64,000 nucleotides of DNA from an uncultured Clostridia bacterium (GCA_947630845.1 CANRJB010000005.1:62001-126000), one strand, 5' to 3'. Positions 38,244-47,061 are shown, counted from the stretch's first letter. Numbers and translations are program-made. Notes: generated by a model not told the origin, from the sequence alone.

Positions 38244-38313
38244 TTGCCCCCTTTGCACGATGTGCAAAGGGGGCAATCATACTGATCAAGGTAAGATGAT
38301 AGGAAATCAGCAG
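38244..38313 (-). repeat. Dispersed palindromic element, copy D (short) with adjacent hairpin
   Basis: Reverse strand GCTGATTTCCTATCATCTTA is followed after a few bases by GATCAGTATG, a short form lacking the middle of copies A and B. Next to it is a 15-bp perfect stem (TTGCCCCCTTTGCAC with GTGCAAAGGGGGCAA). It lies in the gap between tRNA-His and the fba 3' end; no gene is seen there. Confidence 0.5.
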
Positions 38314-38382
38314 CAGTGAGAAAATGTTCTGCACAAACTATGAAATCCGTCTATCCCAAAATCATATGTATCGATGCTGAGA

Positions 38383-39252
38383 TCACTCTGCCTTGCCTAC
38401 GCTGCCGAACAGCTCCATCTTCTCCTTGACGGTTGCCTTGATGTTCTCAAAGCCCGGAGCAAGCAGCTTTCTTGGATCAAAACCTTTGCCCTGCAAGTCC
38501 TTGCCTTCTTCAATGTACTTTCTGGTAGCCTCCTGAAATGCAAGCTGGCACTCGGTGTTGACATTGATCTTTGCCACGCCCAGAGAGATCGCCTTCTTGA
38601 TCTGGTCAGCCGGAATGCCTGTACCGCCGTGCAGGACAAGAGGCATATCGCCAGTCTTTTCCTTGATGGCAGCCAGTGTGTCAAAGGACAGTCCTTCCCA
38701 GTTCTCCGGATACTTGCCGTGGATGTTGCCAATGCCGGCAGCAAGCATGGTTACGCCCAGATCAGCGATGGTCTTGCACTCATCCGGATCTGCACACTCA
38801 CCCTTGCCGACTACGCCGTCCTCTTCGCCGCCGATCGCACCGACCTCTGCCTCAAGAGACAGACCCAGTACATCACAGGTATGCTTGAGGATGGTGGTCT
38901 TTTCTACATTTTCATCAAACGGCAGATGAGAGCCGTCAAACATAACAGACGAGAAACCTGCGTTGATGCAAGCCTTTGCACCCTCAAACGAACCGTGATC
39001 AAGATGCAGAGCAACCGGAACGGTGATGTTCAGCTCCTCGATCATCCCCTTGACCATGCCGACGATGGTCTTATAACCGCACATATACTTGCCTGCACCC
39101 TCGGATACGCCGAGAATGACCGGAGACTGCAATTCCTGTGCGGTGAGCAGAATCGCCTTTGTCCATTCGAGATTGTTGATGTTGAACTGACCGACAGCAT
39201 ACTTGCCGTCACGAGCCTTGTTCAGCATTTCCTTCGCAGAAACTAATGCCAT
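38383..39252 (-). CDS. fba: Class II fructose-bisphosphate aldolase
   Basis: A zinc-dependent glycolytic aldolase splitting fructose 1,6-bisphosphate into dihydroxyacetone phosphate and glyceraldehyde 3-phosphate. The 289-residue protein has VALHLDHGSFEGAKACINAG (zinc His and catalytic Asp), LEAEVGAIGGEEDG, GIGNIHGKYPE, LVLHGGTGIPADQIKKAI and KINVNTECQLAF. ATG 39252 is chosen because AGGAGG is 8 bases upstream; the ATG at 39258 is too close to it. Monocistronic. Confidence 0.96.
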   Translation of the reverse strand: MALVSAKEMLNKARDGKYAVGQFNINNLEWTKAILLTAQELQSPVILGVSEGAGKYMCGYKTIVGMVKGMIEELNITVPVALHLDHGSFEGAKACINAGFSSVMFDGSHLPFDENVEKTTILKHTCDVLGLSLEAEVGAIGGEEDGVVGKGECADPDECKTIADLGVTMLAAGIGNIHGKYPENWEGLSFDTLAAIKEKTGDMPLVLHGGTGIPADQIKKAISLGVAKINVNTECQLAFQEATRKYIEEGKDLQGKGFDPRKLLAPGFENIKATVKEKMELFGSVGKAE

Positions 39253-39301
39253 TGTCATGACCTCCTGAATTTTTGTTGTGGGACATTAACCCATCATTTC
39301 T

Positions 39302-39330
39302 ATTATACCGCATTCAGGAACAAATTGCAA
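39302..39330 (-). promoter_or_regulatory. Sigma-A promoter of fba
   Basis: Reverse strand TTGCAA, 17-base spacer, TATAAT, about 50 bases upstream of the start. Confidence 0.82.
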
Positions 39331-39419
39331 GCCCTTCCGAAAAAATTTATAAAAAATATGCATTTCTGACCCCTGATTTCGATATTTTGACGAAAAATTC
39401 CGGCTGTATCAAATAATAC

Positions 39420-39448
39420 TTGACTTTTTTGTAAATTTCATTTACAAT
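39420..39448 (+). promoter_or_regulatory. Sigma-A promoter of the DUF975 gene
   Basis: TTGACT, 17-base spacer, TACAAT, about 48 bases before the ATG; divergent from the fba promoter. Confidence 0.75.
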
Positions 39449-39495
39449 ATAAGAGAAGGATATTCGCCCCGATCTGATTAAAGGAGGTTTCCCCT

Positions 39496-40458
39496 ATGTG
39501 GACTAACAGTCTGCTGAAAAAAAATGCTCAGGATTCACTGAAAAATTATTATTGGCTTGCCTTTGCAGTTACACTTGTAGCAAGCTCTCTTGGAAGTTTA
39601 GGCAGCGGAGGAGGTGGATTCAGTTCAGGTTACTCTACCGCTATGTCCGATTCGGAATCATCATCTATGGATGTGGAAACGGCGTTCATGTTTCTGATCA
39701 TACTGCTCGTCGTATTGGTAATCTCTTTTGCAATCAGTTTCTGCATCATGGCATTTCTGACCGGACCTATCCGCTGTGGACACTGTAAATTCTATGTCGA
39801 AGCCCGGAACGGCAACGCTAATTTTGGCAATCTCTTCTATAATTTCAAAAGCGGCAACTATATGTCAACAGTCAAGACCATGTTCTTTATGCAGCTTTAT
39901 CTTTTTCTCTGGACAATGCTCTTTTACATTCCGGGAATTTATAAGTCTTATGAATACTTCCTTATTCCCTACCTTGTGGCAGAAAACCCAAAGCTTCCGA
40001 AAGAACGTGCCTTTGAGATTTCCAAAAAGACAATGGACGGCGAAAAAATGAACCTCTTCATTCTCCAGCTTTCCTTTATCGGATGGTTTCTGTTGGGATT
40101 TGTTGCATGCTGTGTCGGTATATACTTTGTTAACCCGTATTATCAAGCTACCTTGGCAGAATTCTATGTCTGCATGAGAGCAAAGATGATTTCCTACGGC
40201 TACACCACTGAGGAAGAACTGAGCGGTTCATTCGGCGGATTTGGAGGTGGCTTTGGCGGCGGTTCGGGTAACCCCTATGATACCGACCCCTATAGCAGCA
40301 ACACCAGCTATAGCAGTTATTCTACCCCTCCCGTGAACAGCTACAACCCCTCTCCTACGCCAAATCCCTATGATGGCAATATGCCTGATGTAGGCAGCAG
40401 CTCGCCGGATATGACCAATTCCCCTAACCCCTATGACAATGATCCCTATCACACATAA
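39496..40458 (+). CDS. DUF975 family integral membrane protein
   Basis: A 320-residue polytopic membrane protein. Hydrophobic segments lie near residues 18-38, 62-92, 125-150 and 175-215, with the DUF975 hallmark FYIPGIYKSYEYFLIPYLVAENP and AFEISKKTMDGEK in between. The cytoplasmic or external C-terminal tail (about 235-320) is low complexity, Gly-, Ser-, Tyr- and Pro-rich, with NPYD repeated three times (NPYDTDPY, NPYDGN, NPYDNDPY). The function is unknown. AAAGGAGG precedes the ATG. Monocistronic. Confidence 0.88.
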   Translation: MWTNSLLKKNAQDSLKNYYWLAFAVTLVASSLGSLGSGGGGFSSGYSTAMSDSESSSMDVETAFMFLIILLVVLVISFAISFCIMAFLTGPIRCGHCKFYVEARNGNANFGNLFYNFKSGNYMSTVKTMFFMQLYLFLWTMLFYIPGIYKSYEYFLIPYLVAENPKLPKERAFEISKKTMDGEKMNLFILQLSFIGWFLLGFVACCVGIYFVNPYYQATLAEFYVCMRAKMISYGYTTEEELSGSFGGFGGGFGGGSGNPYDTDPYSSNTSYSSYSTPPVNSYNPSPTPNPYDGNMPDVGSSSPDMTNSPNPYDNDPYHT

Positions 40459-40464
40459 ACAGAT

Positions 40465-40492
40465 GAGCCGCCCGGAAGGACGGCTCTTTGTT
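40465..40492 (+). terminator. Intrinsic terminator of the DUF975 gene
   Basis: GAGCCG pairs with CGGCTC across a 10-base loop that can extend the stem (CCGG), followed by TTTGTT. Confidence 0.7.
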
Positions 40493-40495
40493 ATA

Positions 40496-40588
40496 CTCAT
40501 TTCCTGTGACATACAATGATTGAGAAACACCTGTAAACAGCTATCGCTCTATTGACCAAGTCAATAGAGCGATAGCAAATCAATATGA
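40496..40588 (+). repeat. Dispersed palindromic element, copy E
   Basis: Plus strand starts CTCATTTCCTGTGACA and ends AAATCAATATG. Its middle is a 16-bp perfect stem (GCTATCGCTCTATTGA with TCAATAGAGCGATAGC); the GCTATCG-TCTATTGAC half also occurs in copy B at 62.7 kb. It lies between the convergent DUF975 and GH9 genes. Confidence 0.6.
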
Positions 40589-40597
40589 GCGTCTCCA

Positions 40598-42763
40598 TTA
40601 CTGGATCGGCAAGTCGATCAAGCCAATGACAGATCTCAGGATATTCAGTCCATCGTCTGAAAGAACCTCGCCGTCTCTGTTGACATCAGCATTCTTCTTC
40701 CCCTGATCCGTGATGGAAGCACCGATCATAAGGTACTTGTTCAGCAGAATCATATCCACCATCTGCACTTTGCCGTCTTCATCAACATCACCATATACAA
40801 CATTGCCTTCAGTGTTGGTTTCGCTGGGTGTTTCAGTCGGCTGGGGCGGATCGGTTTCTGTGGGAGCAGGTTCTGTTGTTTCCGGCTCTGTGGGATCTGT
40901 TCCGCCGGAACGCAGTATTTCGGCACTCTCAACAGATGCCTCTCTCGGCCAGTAGAACTCTACTACTACATTGGATGCATTATCCGAAAGCTCGACTTCA
41001 ATATCAAATTTGCCGTTATCAGGCGTTAAATTCCATGTATCTTCTTTGATCTGGTTACCGGATTCATCATAGATCGTGTAACGTCCGTTAGCGTTTTGAT
41101 CTGCGGTATTGGTCAGACCGTGAACGACCACTTTTTCGCTGTCCTTCACATCGACATTATATTTGTTGTCGCCTTCCTTTGTAACATCAGCCTGAACAAG
41201 ACCGCCTGTCTGATTGCCGGTTGCAGGCTGTGTATCTTCTGTGGTATCCTGTGCATTGGAAGTGTTCTCGGTAGGTTCAGCGTTAGTTTCTGTCTCAGGC
41301 TGCGTCGGGATCACAGTTTCGCCGCCGCCAAAGCTATAGCCTTTCTTGATCTCGCTTGCATTGCTGACAATATTCTTCGCACCTGCATCTGATCCGCCGT
41401 ACAGCCCGGCAAGCCCTGCACAGGCAAGCACAAAGCAGCCGTTATAGTCAAGTGCCGGTTCTGTATACTGATACTTGTCTGTCATGTCCTGATAGTTGCC
41501 GGAGGCATCAATACCACCGACAAGTGCGCCATACAGTGTGTACTTTGCTTCCGGATTCTGTGACGGGTCACCATTGCCGGGGTTGGCAGCACGGTGATGG
41601 TAGTGGGTAGGCCACTTGTTGCCATAGCCGATCAGGAAGCTGTAACCTGTGGGATTTTCGCCGAGGATGTAGTCCATCTGCCACTTGCCGGCTGTTGCAT
41701 ACTGGTTGGAAGCATCGCCGTTGGCAACCGCATAACCACTCATCTGCAAAGCACAGTTATACCGTGCAGCACCCCAGCCGTCACCATTGTAAGTGCCAAC
41801 TCTCAGACCGCCTTGCTTGTCAATCTCGGTTTGCAGTTCCGTTGCCCACATACTGTCGCCGGTTGCCTTGTACATCAGTGCAGCATAGCCCTGAAATACC
41901 TTGTTCCAGCAATATCTGTAGCCGTCATATCCGGCATCACCGCTGTACTTGCCGCCGCCTTCCGGCACGAGTGTAGGCTTACTGCCTGCACCGCAGATCC
42001 AAAGCCATGCTTCTGCAACTGCGATCTCATCCTGATACTGTGCCTCTGTGTCATAGAAACCGCTAAGACCGCCCGACTCGTTGCCGACATGGTTTTTACC
42101 AAAATCGACCAGAGCCTTGGCATACTTGATGCAAGTCTCCGCATATGCCGGATCGGAATCCTTGACCACATAGGCAGTACCTGCCAGTGCGGCTGCCATT
42201 TCACCGCAGACAGCAGAGTTATTGCTTCCGGCAGTCAGCCAGTAGACCTGACGGGGATATGTCTGTACTTCAGGGGAAGACCACTCACTATGGTCTACAT
42301 TGCCGTCCGCAACCACATGGGCGATCTTTTCCACGCTGTCGCCGTTGAGAATGGTAGTAGACATCAGATAATCCGCATTGCGCTTGAGGATGGAGATCAG
42401 GTGGTCTTTACAGCCTGCCTTCTCAAATACGCCCGGATTGAGGTAGTCAGCCATTGCCAGACTCGACCCTGCAAAGCCCATGGTCAGGTTGAACTTGATG
42501 TGGTCGCCGGCATCGTGATACCCGCCGGGGAATTCATCATATGTATGGCAGTCTCCTCTCCATGTCAGAGGACCGTCATCGACATCATTGCCGCAGGCAT
42601 TGGCATCGTACATATACAGCGACAGTGCAAGTGCCTCATAGTAGTCATTACCGTCCGCAGCGGTAACGTTCGTCGGCAGCGAAAAAGTAACGGTAGATGT
42701 AAGCAGTGCAGCACTTACAACATTCGCCAGAAATCGCTTGCCAAATTTCTTCTTGAATTTCAT
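40598..42763 (-). CDS. Cellulosomal GH9 endoglucanase with dockerin
   Basis: A 721-residue secreted cellulase. In order: signal peptide (about 1-36), a GH9 (alpha/alpha)6 catalytic domain (about 38-460), a Thr/Glu/Gln-rich linker, an unassigned beta-rich module of about 100 residues (about 515-615; VVVHGLTNTADQNANGRYTI), a Pro/Thr linker, and a C-terminal dockerin. GH9 motifs are FPGGYHDAGDHIKFNLTM (catalytic Asp pair), THYHHRAANPG and the acid in YTEPALDYNGCFVLACAG. No N-terminal Ig or family 3c CBM is seen. The dockerin GDVDEDGKVQMVDMILLNKY matches those of GH26 and the adaptor. AAGGAGGAAG precedes the ATG. Confidence 0.94.
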   Translation of the reverse strand: MKFKKKFGKRFLANVVSAALLTSTVTFSLPTNVTAADGNDYYEALALSLYMYDANACGNDVDDGPLTWRGDCHTYDEFPGGYHDAGDHIKFNLTMGFAGSSLAMADYLNPGVFEKAGCKDHLISILKRNADYLMSTTILNGDSVEKIAHVVADGNVDHSEWSSPEVQTYPRQVYWLTAGSNNSAVCGEMAAALAGTAYVVKDSDPAYAETCIKYAKALVDFGKNHVGNESGGLSGFYDTEAQYQDEIAVAEAWLWICGAGSKPTLVPEGGGKYSGDAGYDGYRYCWNKVFQGYAALMYKATGDSMWATELQTEIDKQGGLRVGTYNGDGWGAARYNCALQMSGYAVANGDASNQYATAGKWQMDYILGENPTGYSFLIGYGNKWPTHYHHRAANPGNGDPSQNPEAKYTLYGALVGGIDASGNYQDMTDKYQYTEPALDYNGCFVLACAGLAGLYGGSDAGAKNIVSNASEIKKGYSFGGGETVIPTQPETETNAEPTENTSNAQDTTEDTQPATGNQTGGLVQADVTKEGDNKYNVDVKDSEKVVVHGLTNTADQNANGRYTIYDESGNQIKEDTWNLTPDNGKFDIEVELSDNASNVVVEFYWPREASVESAEILRSGGTDPTEPETTEPAPTETDPPQPTETPSETNTEGNVVYGDVDEDGKVQMVDMILLNKYLMIGASITDQGKKNADVNRDGEVLSDDGLNILRSVIGLIDLPIQ

Positions 42764-42855
42764 GTTCTTCCTCCTTAAATTAACGATTCACGCATCCGGT
42801 ACGTCTTACCGCCCGGCAATAAATGGGCTCACAGAGCCTACATTTATTCCTAACT

Positions 42856-42884
42856 ATTATAACATATTTTGTGAAAAAAATCAA
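42856..42884 (-). promoter_or_regulatory. Promoter of the GH9 cellulase gene
   Basis: Reverse strand TTGATT, 17-base spacer, TATAAT preceded by TGT (extended -10), about 95 bases before the ATG. The long leader contains no recognised riboswitch. Confidence 0.75.
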
Positions 42885-42965
42885 TAGTCTTTTCATGCTC
42901 TCCGGGGATTTTAGAAATTATGACAAAATACAGGTGCCCTTATATGGTTCTTATGTGCATTTCAA

Positions 42966-44588
42966 TCAGTTCTGTGTCACATAAACTGTATAACCATTCT
43001 CCGTCAATTCACCGATCGTCACCGTATAACCAGTATCAACGGACTCGCTCTCGTCCTCCGCATACCAATGGAATCCGGAGAAACTGCTGTCGATCATTTC
43101 GCCTGTCTGTAACACCTCTCCGCCTTCGTTCCAGTTTGCCATCCGTATGAGCCGGATGCCATCGTCATCGCCGTTGGTAAATTCCGAGCCGTTCTCATAC
43201 TTGAGGAATGTCCACCAACCGTTATCCGCAAAGTCCGCACGGATGTGGTAAACACGTACCCCTGTCCCGACGGTCTGCCAATAGTTCAGGTCACGTCGGA
43301 TGCCACTGTTCAGTCCATCAGGAGTGACAAATTCGAGCATCATATACTCTGAAAAATAATGTTCCTCCAGATCACCGCAAGGCAAAATGAGACAGTTTCC
43401 GGCATCGGTCTGGGCATTGGTAAGGGTGAAGGTCTGGCTGCTGCCGTTTGCCTTGTCAAAGACGGAAACCTGATCATCTCGGTACCAACCAAGCATGAGC
43501 TTGGAGAAGCAGCCGAAATCGGAATAGGCATCTGTATCCATCAGTTCCGTGCCGCCGTTTCCGGGCAACCCCTCGTAATCCTCGGATGTATACAGGTAGT
43601 AGTCCGGAAGTCCCATGCAGTGTCCCATCTCATGCAGATAGCTGCTGACAAAGTTCTTATGTTCCGTTTCTGACTCGATCTGTGCATTGCCTGTGATGAT
43701 GTGACCAACTGCCTTGCCGTCCACACGGTAGTTGTCATCGCCGACCGGACCTGCACATGGCCACCAGTAATCGTCACCTGCGGCAGTTGGAACGGAGAAG
43801 ATCGTCGCATCGATCACGCCGTCGCCGTCACCATCAAACTGACTGAAATCGACCTGCTCGTTGAAGGCATCATAACATTCCCGGACGAGCTTGTCCTTAT
43901 CAATGTCGTAGGCAGACCGGTTTTCGGCTGTGGTGTAGCGGAATACCTGACCATTCAACTGCATTGCACCCTTTGATGAAGTTGTGTAGAAGGAGCGCAT
44001 ACTGTTGAAGGGATACTGTGTCCCGTCAGGGTCGGCATCCGTCCCGAAGCAGATGTCCGTCAGCTTCTCCATTGTCGGGTCATATTCATAGCGGCAGTCC
44101 GGGAAATCCACATAGAACACGACAAGCTCAGCATCACCTTGTGACGGCAGAGAGCTGAGAAGCATTTCTGCCGGTGGTGTCATAAAGGTAGGCGGATCTG
44201 TGGGAGTTGGCTCTGTGGTATCGGATTCTGTGGGAGCTGGTTCGGTGGGGTCGGGTTCTGTGGGAGTCGATTCAGTGGTATCGGGTTCTGTGGTGTCCGG
44301 CTCGGTGGGGTCGGGTTCTGTGGATATCCCATAGAGGACGGTTTTCTTCAGAAGCGCCAGATCATAGACATCGACCTTGTTGTTATTGTCCATGTCCGCT
44401 GTTCGCAGCACTGCAAGCGGTGCAATGTTGTGAAGATGCTGATACAGCCGGACAATATCCATGACATTGACCTTGCCATCCTGCGTCACATCGCCCTTGA
44501 CATTCTCTGCCGCAGCAGTCAGTCCTGTGCATAGGGTGAGCATGAACGCAGACAGTCCGGCAAGCAGCATCCGGTAATGGTGTTTCAA
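42966..44588 (-). CDS. Secreted M6-type metalloprotease with N-terminal dockerin
   Basis: A 540-residue predicted protease. A signal peptide (about 1-27) is followed at once by a dockerin (residues about 30-90; GDVTQDGKVNVMDIVRLY and ADMDNNNKVDVYDLALLK). Next comes a long repetitive TEPDPTEP-type linker (about 95-145), then a metalloprotease domain with the zinc motif YLHEMGHCMGLPDYY (HExxH) as in immune inhibitor A-like M6 enzymes, and a beta-rich C-terminus. The start is TTG at 44588 with AGGAGG upstream. Its dockerin differs in the helix residues from the GH9 and GH26 type. An N-terminal dockerin on a protease is an unusual arrangement. The linker DNA (about 44200-44330) is a run of short imperfect repeats. 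Confidence 0.87.
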   Translation of the reverse strand: MKHHYRMLLAGLSAFMLTLCTGLTAAAENVKGDVTQDGKVNVMDIVRLYQHLHNIAPLAVLRTADMDNNNKVDVYDLALLKKTVLYGISTEPDPTEPDTTEPDTTESTPTEPDPTEPAPTESDTTEPTPTDPPTFMTPPAEMLLSSLPSQGDAELVVFYVDFPDCRYEYDPTMEKLTDICFGTDADPDGTQYPFNSMRSFYTTSSKGAMQLNGQVFRYTTAENRSAYDIDKDKLVRECYDAFNEQVDFSQFDGDGDGVIDATIFSVPTAAGDDYWWPCAGPVGDDNYRVDGKAVGHIITGNAQIESETEHKNFVSSYLHEMGHCMGLPDYYLYTSEDYEGLPGNGGTELMDTDAYSDFGCFSKLMLGWYRDDQVSVFDKANGSSQTFTLTNAQTDAGNCLILPCGDLEEHYFSEYMMLEFVTPDGLNSGIRRDLNYWQTVGTGVRVYHIRADFADNGWWTFLKYENGSEFTNGDDDGIRLIRMANWNEGGEVLQTGEMIDSSFSGFHWYAEDESESVDTGYTVTIGELTENGYTVYVTQN

Positions 44589-44627
44589 GTGGATAACCTC
44601 CTGTCTTATACATAATGCTATAACTAT

Positions 44628-44656
44628 AGTATATCATTTTTCTCCGCCGATTGCAA
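44628..44656 (-). promoter_or_regulatory. Promoter of the dockerin protease gene
   Basis: Reverse strand TTGCAA, 17-base spacer, TATACT, about 45 bases upstream of the TTG start; it lies in the tail of the adjacent gene remnant. Confidence 0.6.
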
Positions 44657-45278
44657 GCTTTTTTGTGAAAAATGTATTGCAGTCTGTGACAAAATTACTG
44701 TCAGCTTCATTCCGATAAACTCTGTCTAAAAAGATTGGTATGAAACTGTCTTGATGGGGACTGTGTTGTCGGCGATCATGTCGAGCATGAAGGGTATCGT
44801 CCTGCATGAGAATATTCCCATCCTGCATCAGTGCGAATCCATGCTCACCGCAGACAACATATCTCCCGTCCTCTGCGACCTGAATGCTGTTGTGGGTCAC
44901 GATGTCGCCAGTGGAGCAGACTTCTGTCTCATAGCTGTCGTTTTCATACAGAAACACACCGGCATCATTCGTCTCGATCCAAAGCCGTCCCTGTGAGTCC
45001 TCAAACAGAGAGCGAATGGAGGAGGATGAGATCAGTCCGTCCGTACTGTAGTTGCGGAAAGAGCTTCCGTCATAGCGGATAAGACCGCCATAGCTGCCTA
45101 TCCAGAGATAGCCGTCGGACGTCTGCAAGACGGTGTATGCTTCCCCAGTAGGCAGACCGTTCTGTTCGTTATAGATCGTCCTGACATAAGTCATCTCATC
45201 CTGTGCCGACACCTGCACAGGAAGAAAGAACGACAACAACACACCCACTGTCAGAATACACAACTGTTCTTTTCTCAT
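44634..45278 (-). pseudogene. Remnant of a two-component-propeller sensor gene
   Basis: The 214-codon frame begins as a normal secreted or membrane sensor: signal peptide (MRKEQLCILTVGVLLSFFL), then two to three ligand-binding beta-propeller (Reg_prop) blades, such as LQTSDGYLWIGSYGGLIRYD and FEDSQGRLWIETNDAG. After about residue 160 the reading turns into non-homologous, His/Arg-rich sequence. A neighbouring frame over the same bases reads more protein-like for about 25 codons before a stop. Full-length relatives carry a whole propeller, a Y_Y_Y domain, a membrane helix and a kinase or GGDEF domain, none of which is here. This indicates a frameshifted, 3'-truncated relic. Confidence 0.7.
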
Positions 45279-45324
45279 TTTGCTCCTCCTTGCTGTTATG
45301 TCAGATCAATAATTCCTGCATTTT

Positions 45325-45370
45325 TTACTGATTTATTCTCATCCTGTCGGGGTAAAGTGACAGGAATTCT
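45325..45370 (-). repeat. Dispersed palindromic element, copy G (short)
   Basis: Reverse strand AGAATTCCTGTCACTTTAC then CCCGACAGGATGAGAAT and AAATCAGTA. The CCTGTC/GACAGG stem and ACCCCGA loop match TTCCTATTACCCTACCCCGA of copy B. It lies between the sensor remnant and tadA; a TATAAT at 45371 on the plus strand has no gene behind it. Confidence 0.5.
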
Positions 45371-45415
45371 GTATAATGGTTACGTGCCACAAATTGTTAC
45401 CCCTTGCAAGACAGT

Positions 45416-45874
45416 TCACTTCTTTTTTCGCAAGTCCCTGAAAAAATTGGTGAGGATGCGGCTGCATTCTTCTCTGAGAACGCCTTCTGTGATGAGAGGT
45501 CTGTAGTTATATGGCAGCGCAAACATCTGTTCAACCGAATGAACAGCTCCGCTCTTCGGGTCGGATGCACCATAGTACAATGCATCTATCCTTGCCTGAA
45601 TGATCGCACCGCTGCACATCGGACATGGTTCGAGCGTAACAAACATGGCACAATCCGGCAGACGCCACCCACCTAATTTCCGGCATGCGGTATCGATCGC
45701 CATCAATTCTGCATGTGCGAGTGCATGTTTGTCTGTCTCACGGCGATTATATCCTTCGCCTACGATCTCTCCCGTGTTCCTCCTGACAATAACAGCGCCC
45801 ACAGGTACTTCGCCTATGGACGCTGCAAACGCCGCAAGCTCCAAGGCACGGCGCATATAAACTTCTGTATCCAT
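45416..45874 (-). CDS. tadA: tRNA-specific adenosine deaminase
   Basis: Deaminates A34 of tRNA-Arg(ACG) to inosine, required for decoding. The 152-residue protein shows the zinc/catalytic HAELMAIDTA (His and Glu) and TLEPCPMCSGAI (two Cys ligands), with the family's ARIDALYYGASDPKSGAVHS. Full length. It follows the CPBP-like gene by 3 bases and is probably co-transcribed with it. Confidence 0.96.
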   Translation of the reverse strand: MDTEVYMRRALELAAFAASIGEVPVGAVIVRRNTGEIVGEGYNRRETDKHALAHAELMAIDTACRKLGGWRLPDCAMFVTLEPCPMCSGAIIQARIDALYYGASDPKSGAVHSVEQMFALPYNYRPLITEGVLREECSRILTNFFRDLRKKK

Positions 45875-45877
45875 GAT

Positions 45878-47023
45878 TCACTCCAGTATCACTGCAATTA
45901 CCATAAGCAATACACAGATGATCGAAAAAATAGTCATCGGCATCGCAGTAAAAAATGCACTTGCCTGTTCCCAGAATCCAAGATAGGAACGGCTTTTGAA
46001 AAGATCCTCCGGGTGCTGTCTTCTGTCGATCAGCAGATAGATGACTGCGCCTGTCCCCATAATACACGGAATCAATACCAACAACCACCATTGCATAGAA
46101 AAGGCATCCGTGGCAACTTCCACATAATACAGGGCAAACATATAGATCTCATGGATCACATGCAGAAAAATAGCTGTCAGAAAACTGCCGGTCTGTACCA
46201 TAAAATAGGAGATCACCAGTGTGATGACGCCGATTCTGATCGCATCCTGCATGTTATGTGTCAGCAGTGCTGCCAGAATTGTTGTCAGTATCACAGCAGT
46301 AAGATCACCGAATTGTCGCAGTACCTGAAATATACATCCATGCAGCAGCAATTCCATAAGGAGTGGTACAATAAAAAGGGTGATCAGCAGATAAAACAGC
46401 AGATTTCCATCCTGCATTCCAACAGAATCAGAGATCAACTGGTACTTTTCCAACTCATCCGACCTTGAAACTGTAAAACTGCCGATGCTTGTACTGATAA
46501 GCATCATCAGCATCATACCGGCAAGAAGCTGGCGAAAATTTGTCATCCGTATGGGAATGCTCACCCGGAGCGGCATGCGGAGTACAGCCAACAGCAGTAT
46601 CGCCGGAAGCAGATATCTCAACAATGAAACAGCGGTCATCACCCAGAACAGGACATGTTCCTCACCAAACATCTGTATCTCTCCCCAGTAAAACATCTCG
46701 ACCGGAAGTCCCAGACGGTTCAGCAGGAAGATCAGCACCTTATCTAACACATTCTCCATCACAAGGCATCCTATCAATGAATAGCCGATCAGTGTGCCAA
46801 GCTTGTGAAGTACTTTCTTTTCCGCAGCAGCAGGTGTTTCATCTACTACTGACTGATTTTCCGAGAAAGCGGTTTCCTTCGGATTTCTGGAAAAACGGAA
46901 TGCATAGGGGTTCCTTTTTTTTCGTCTCCATTCACGGTAGGCTGTCCGGTAGGACGCAGTCTGGTGAGGACGGGTGAATTCTTCTACAACGTCAATCAGC
47001 TCATTATCCTTGTCAGACATCAT
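45878..47023 (-). CDS. CPBP-like intramembrane protein with degenerate motifs
   Basis: A 381-residue membrane protein with about eight hydrophobic segments after a charged N-terminal tail of some 70 residues. The C-terminal half has the layout of CPBP (Abi) intramembrane proteases. The catalytic EExxxR motif appears as LMELLLHG (Met-Glu, and His for Arg), and the later histidines sit in ALLTHN and LHVIHEIYM. The glutamate pair and arginine are thus not intact, so protease activity is uncertain and a non-enzymatic role is possible. GGGGAGAG precedes two adjacent ATG codons. The tadA gene follows. Confidence 0.7.
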   Translation of the reverse strand: MMSDKDNELIDVVEEFTRPHQTASYRTAYREWRRKKRNPYAFRFSRNPKETAFSENQSVVDETPAAAEKKVLHKLGTLIGYSLIGCLVMENVLDKVLIFLLNRLGLPVEMFYWGEIQMFGEEHVLFWVMTAVSLLRYLLPAILLLAVLRMPLRVSIPIRMTNFRQLLAGMMLMMLISTSIGSFTVSRSDELEKYQLISDSVGMQDGNLLFYLLITLFIVPLLMELLLHGCIFQVLRQFGDLTAVILTTILAALLTHNMQDAIRIGVITLVISYFMVQTGSFLTAIFLHVIHEIYMFALYYVEVATDAFSMQWWLLVLIPCIMGTGAVIYLLIDRRQHPEDLFKSRSYLGFWEQASAFFTAMPMTIFSIICVLLMVIAVILE

Positions 47024-47061
47024 CTCTCCCCTTTCCTATGTCTAAAGTTAAAACACATTAT

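Noticed and set aside
44200..44330. Tandem short repeats that could look like a CRISPR or minisatellite
   Set aside because: They encode the Thr/Glu/Pro-rich linker of the dockerin protease in frame; units are short and imperfect with no spacers.
45366..45376. TGTATAAT, a -10-like box on the plus strand
   Set aside because: No plus-strand gene follows; tadA lies on the other strand. It falls inside the tail of repeat copy G.
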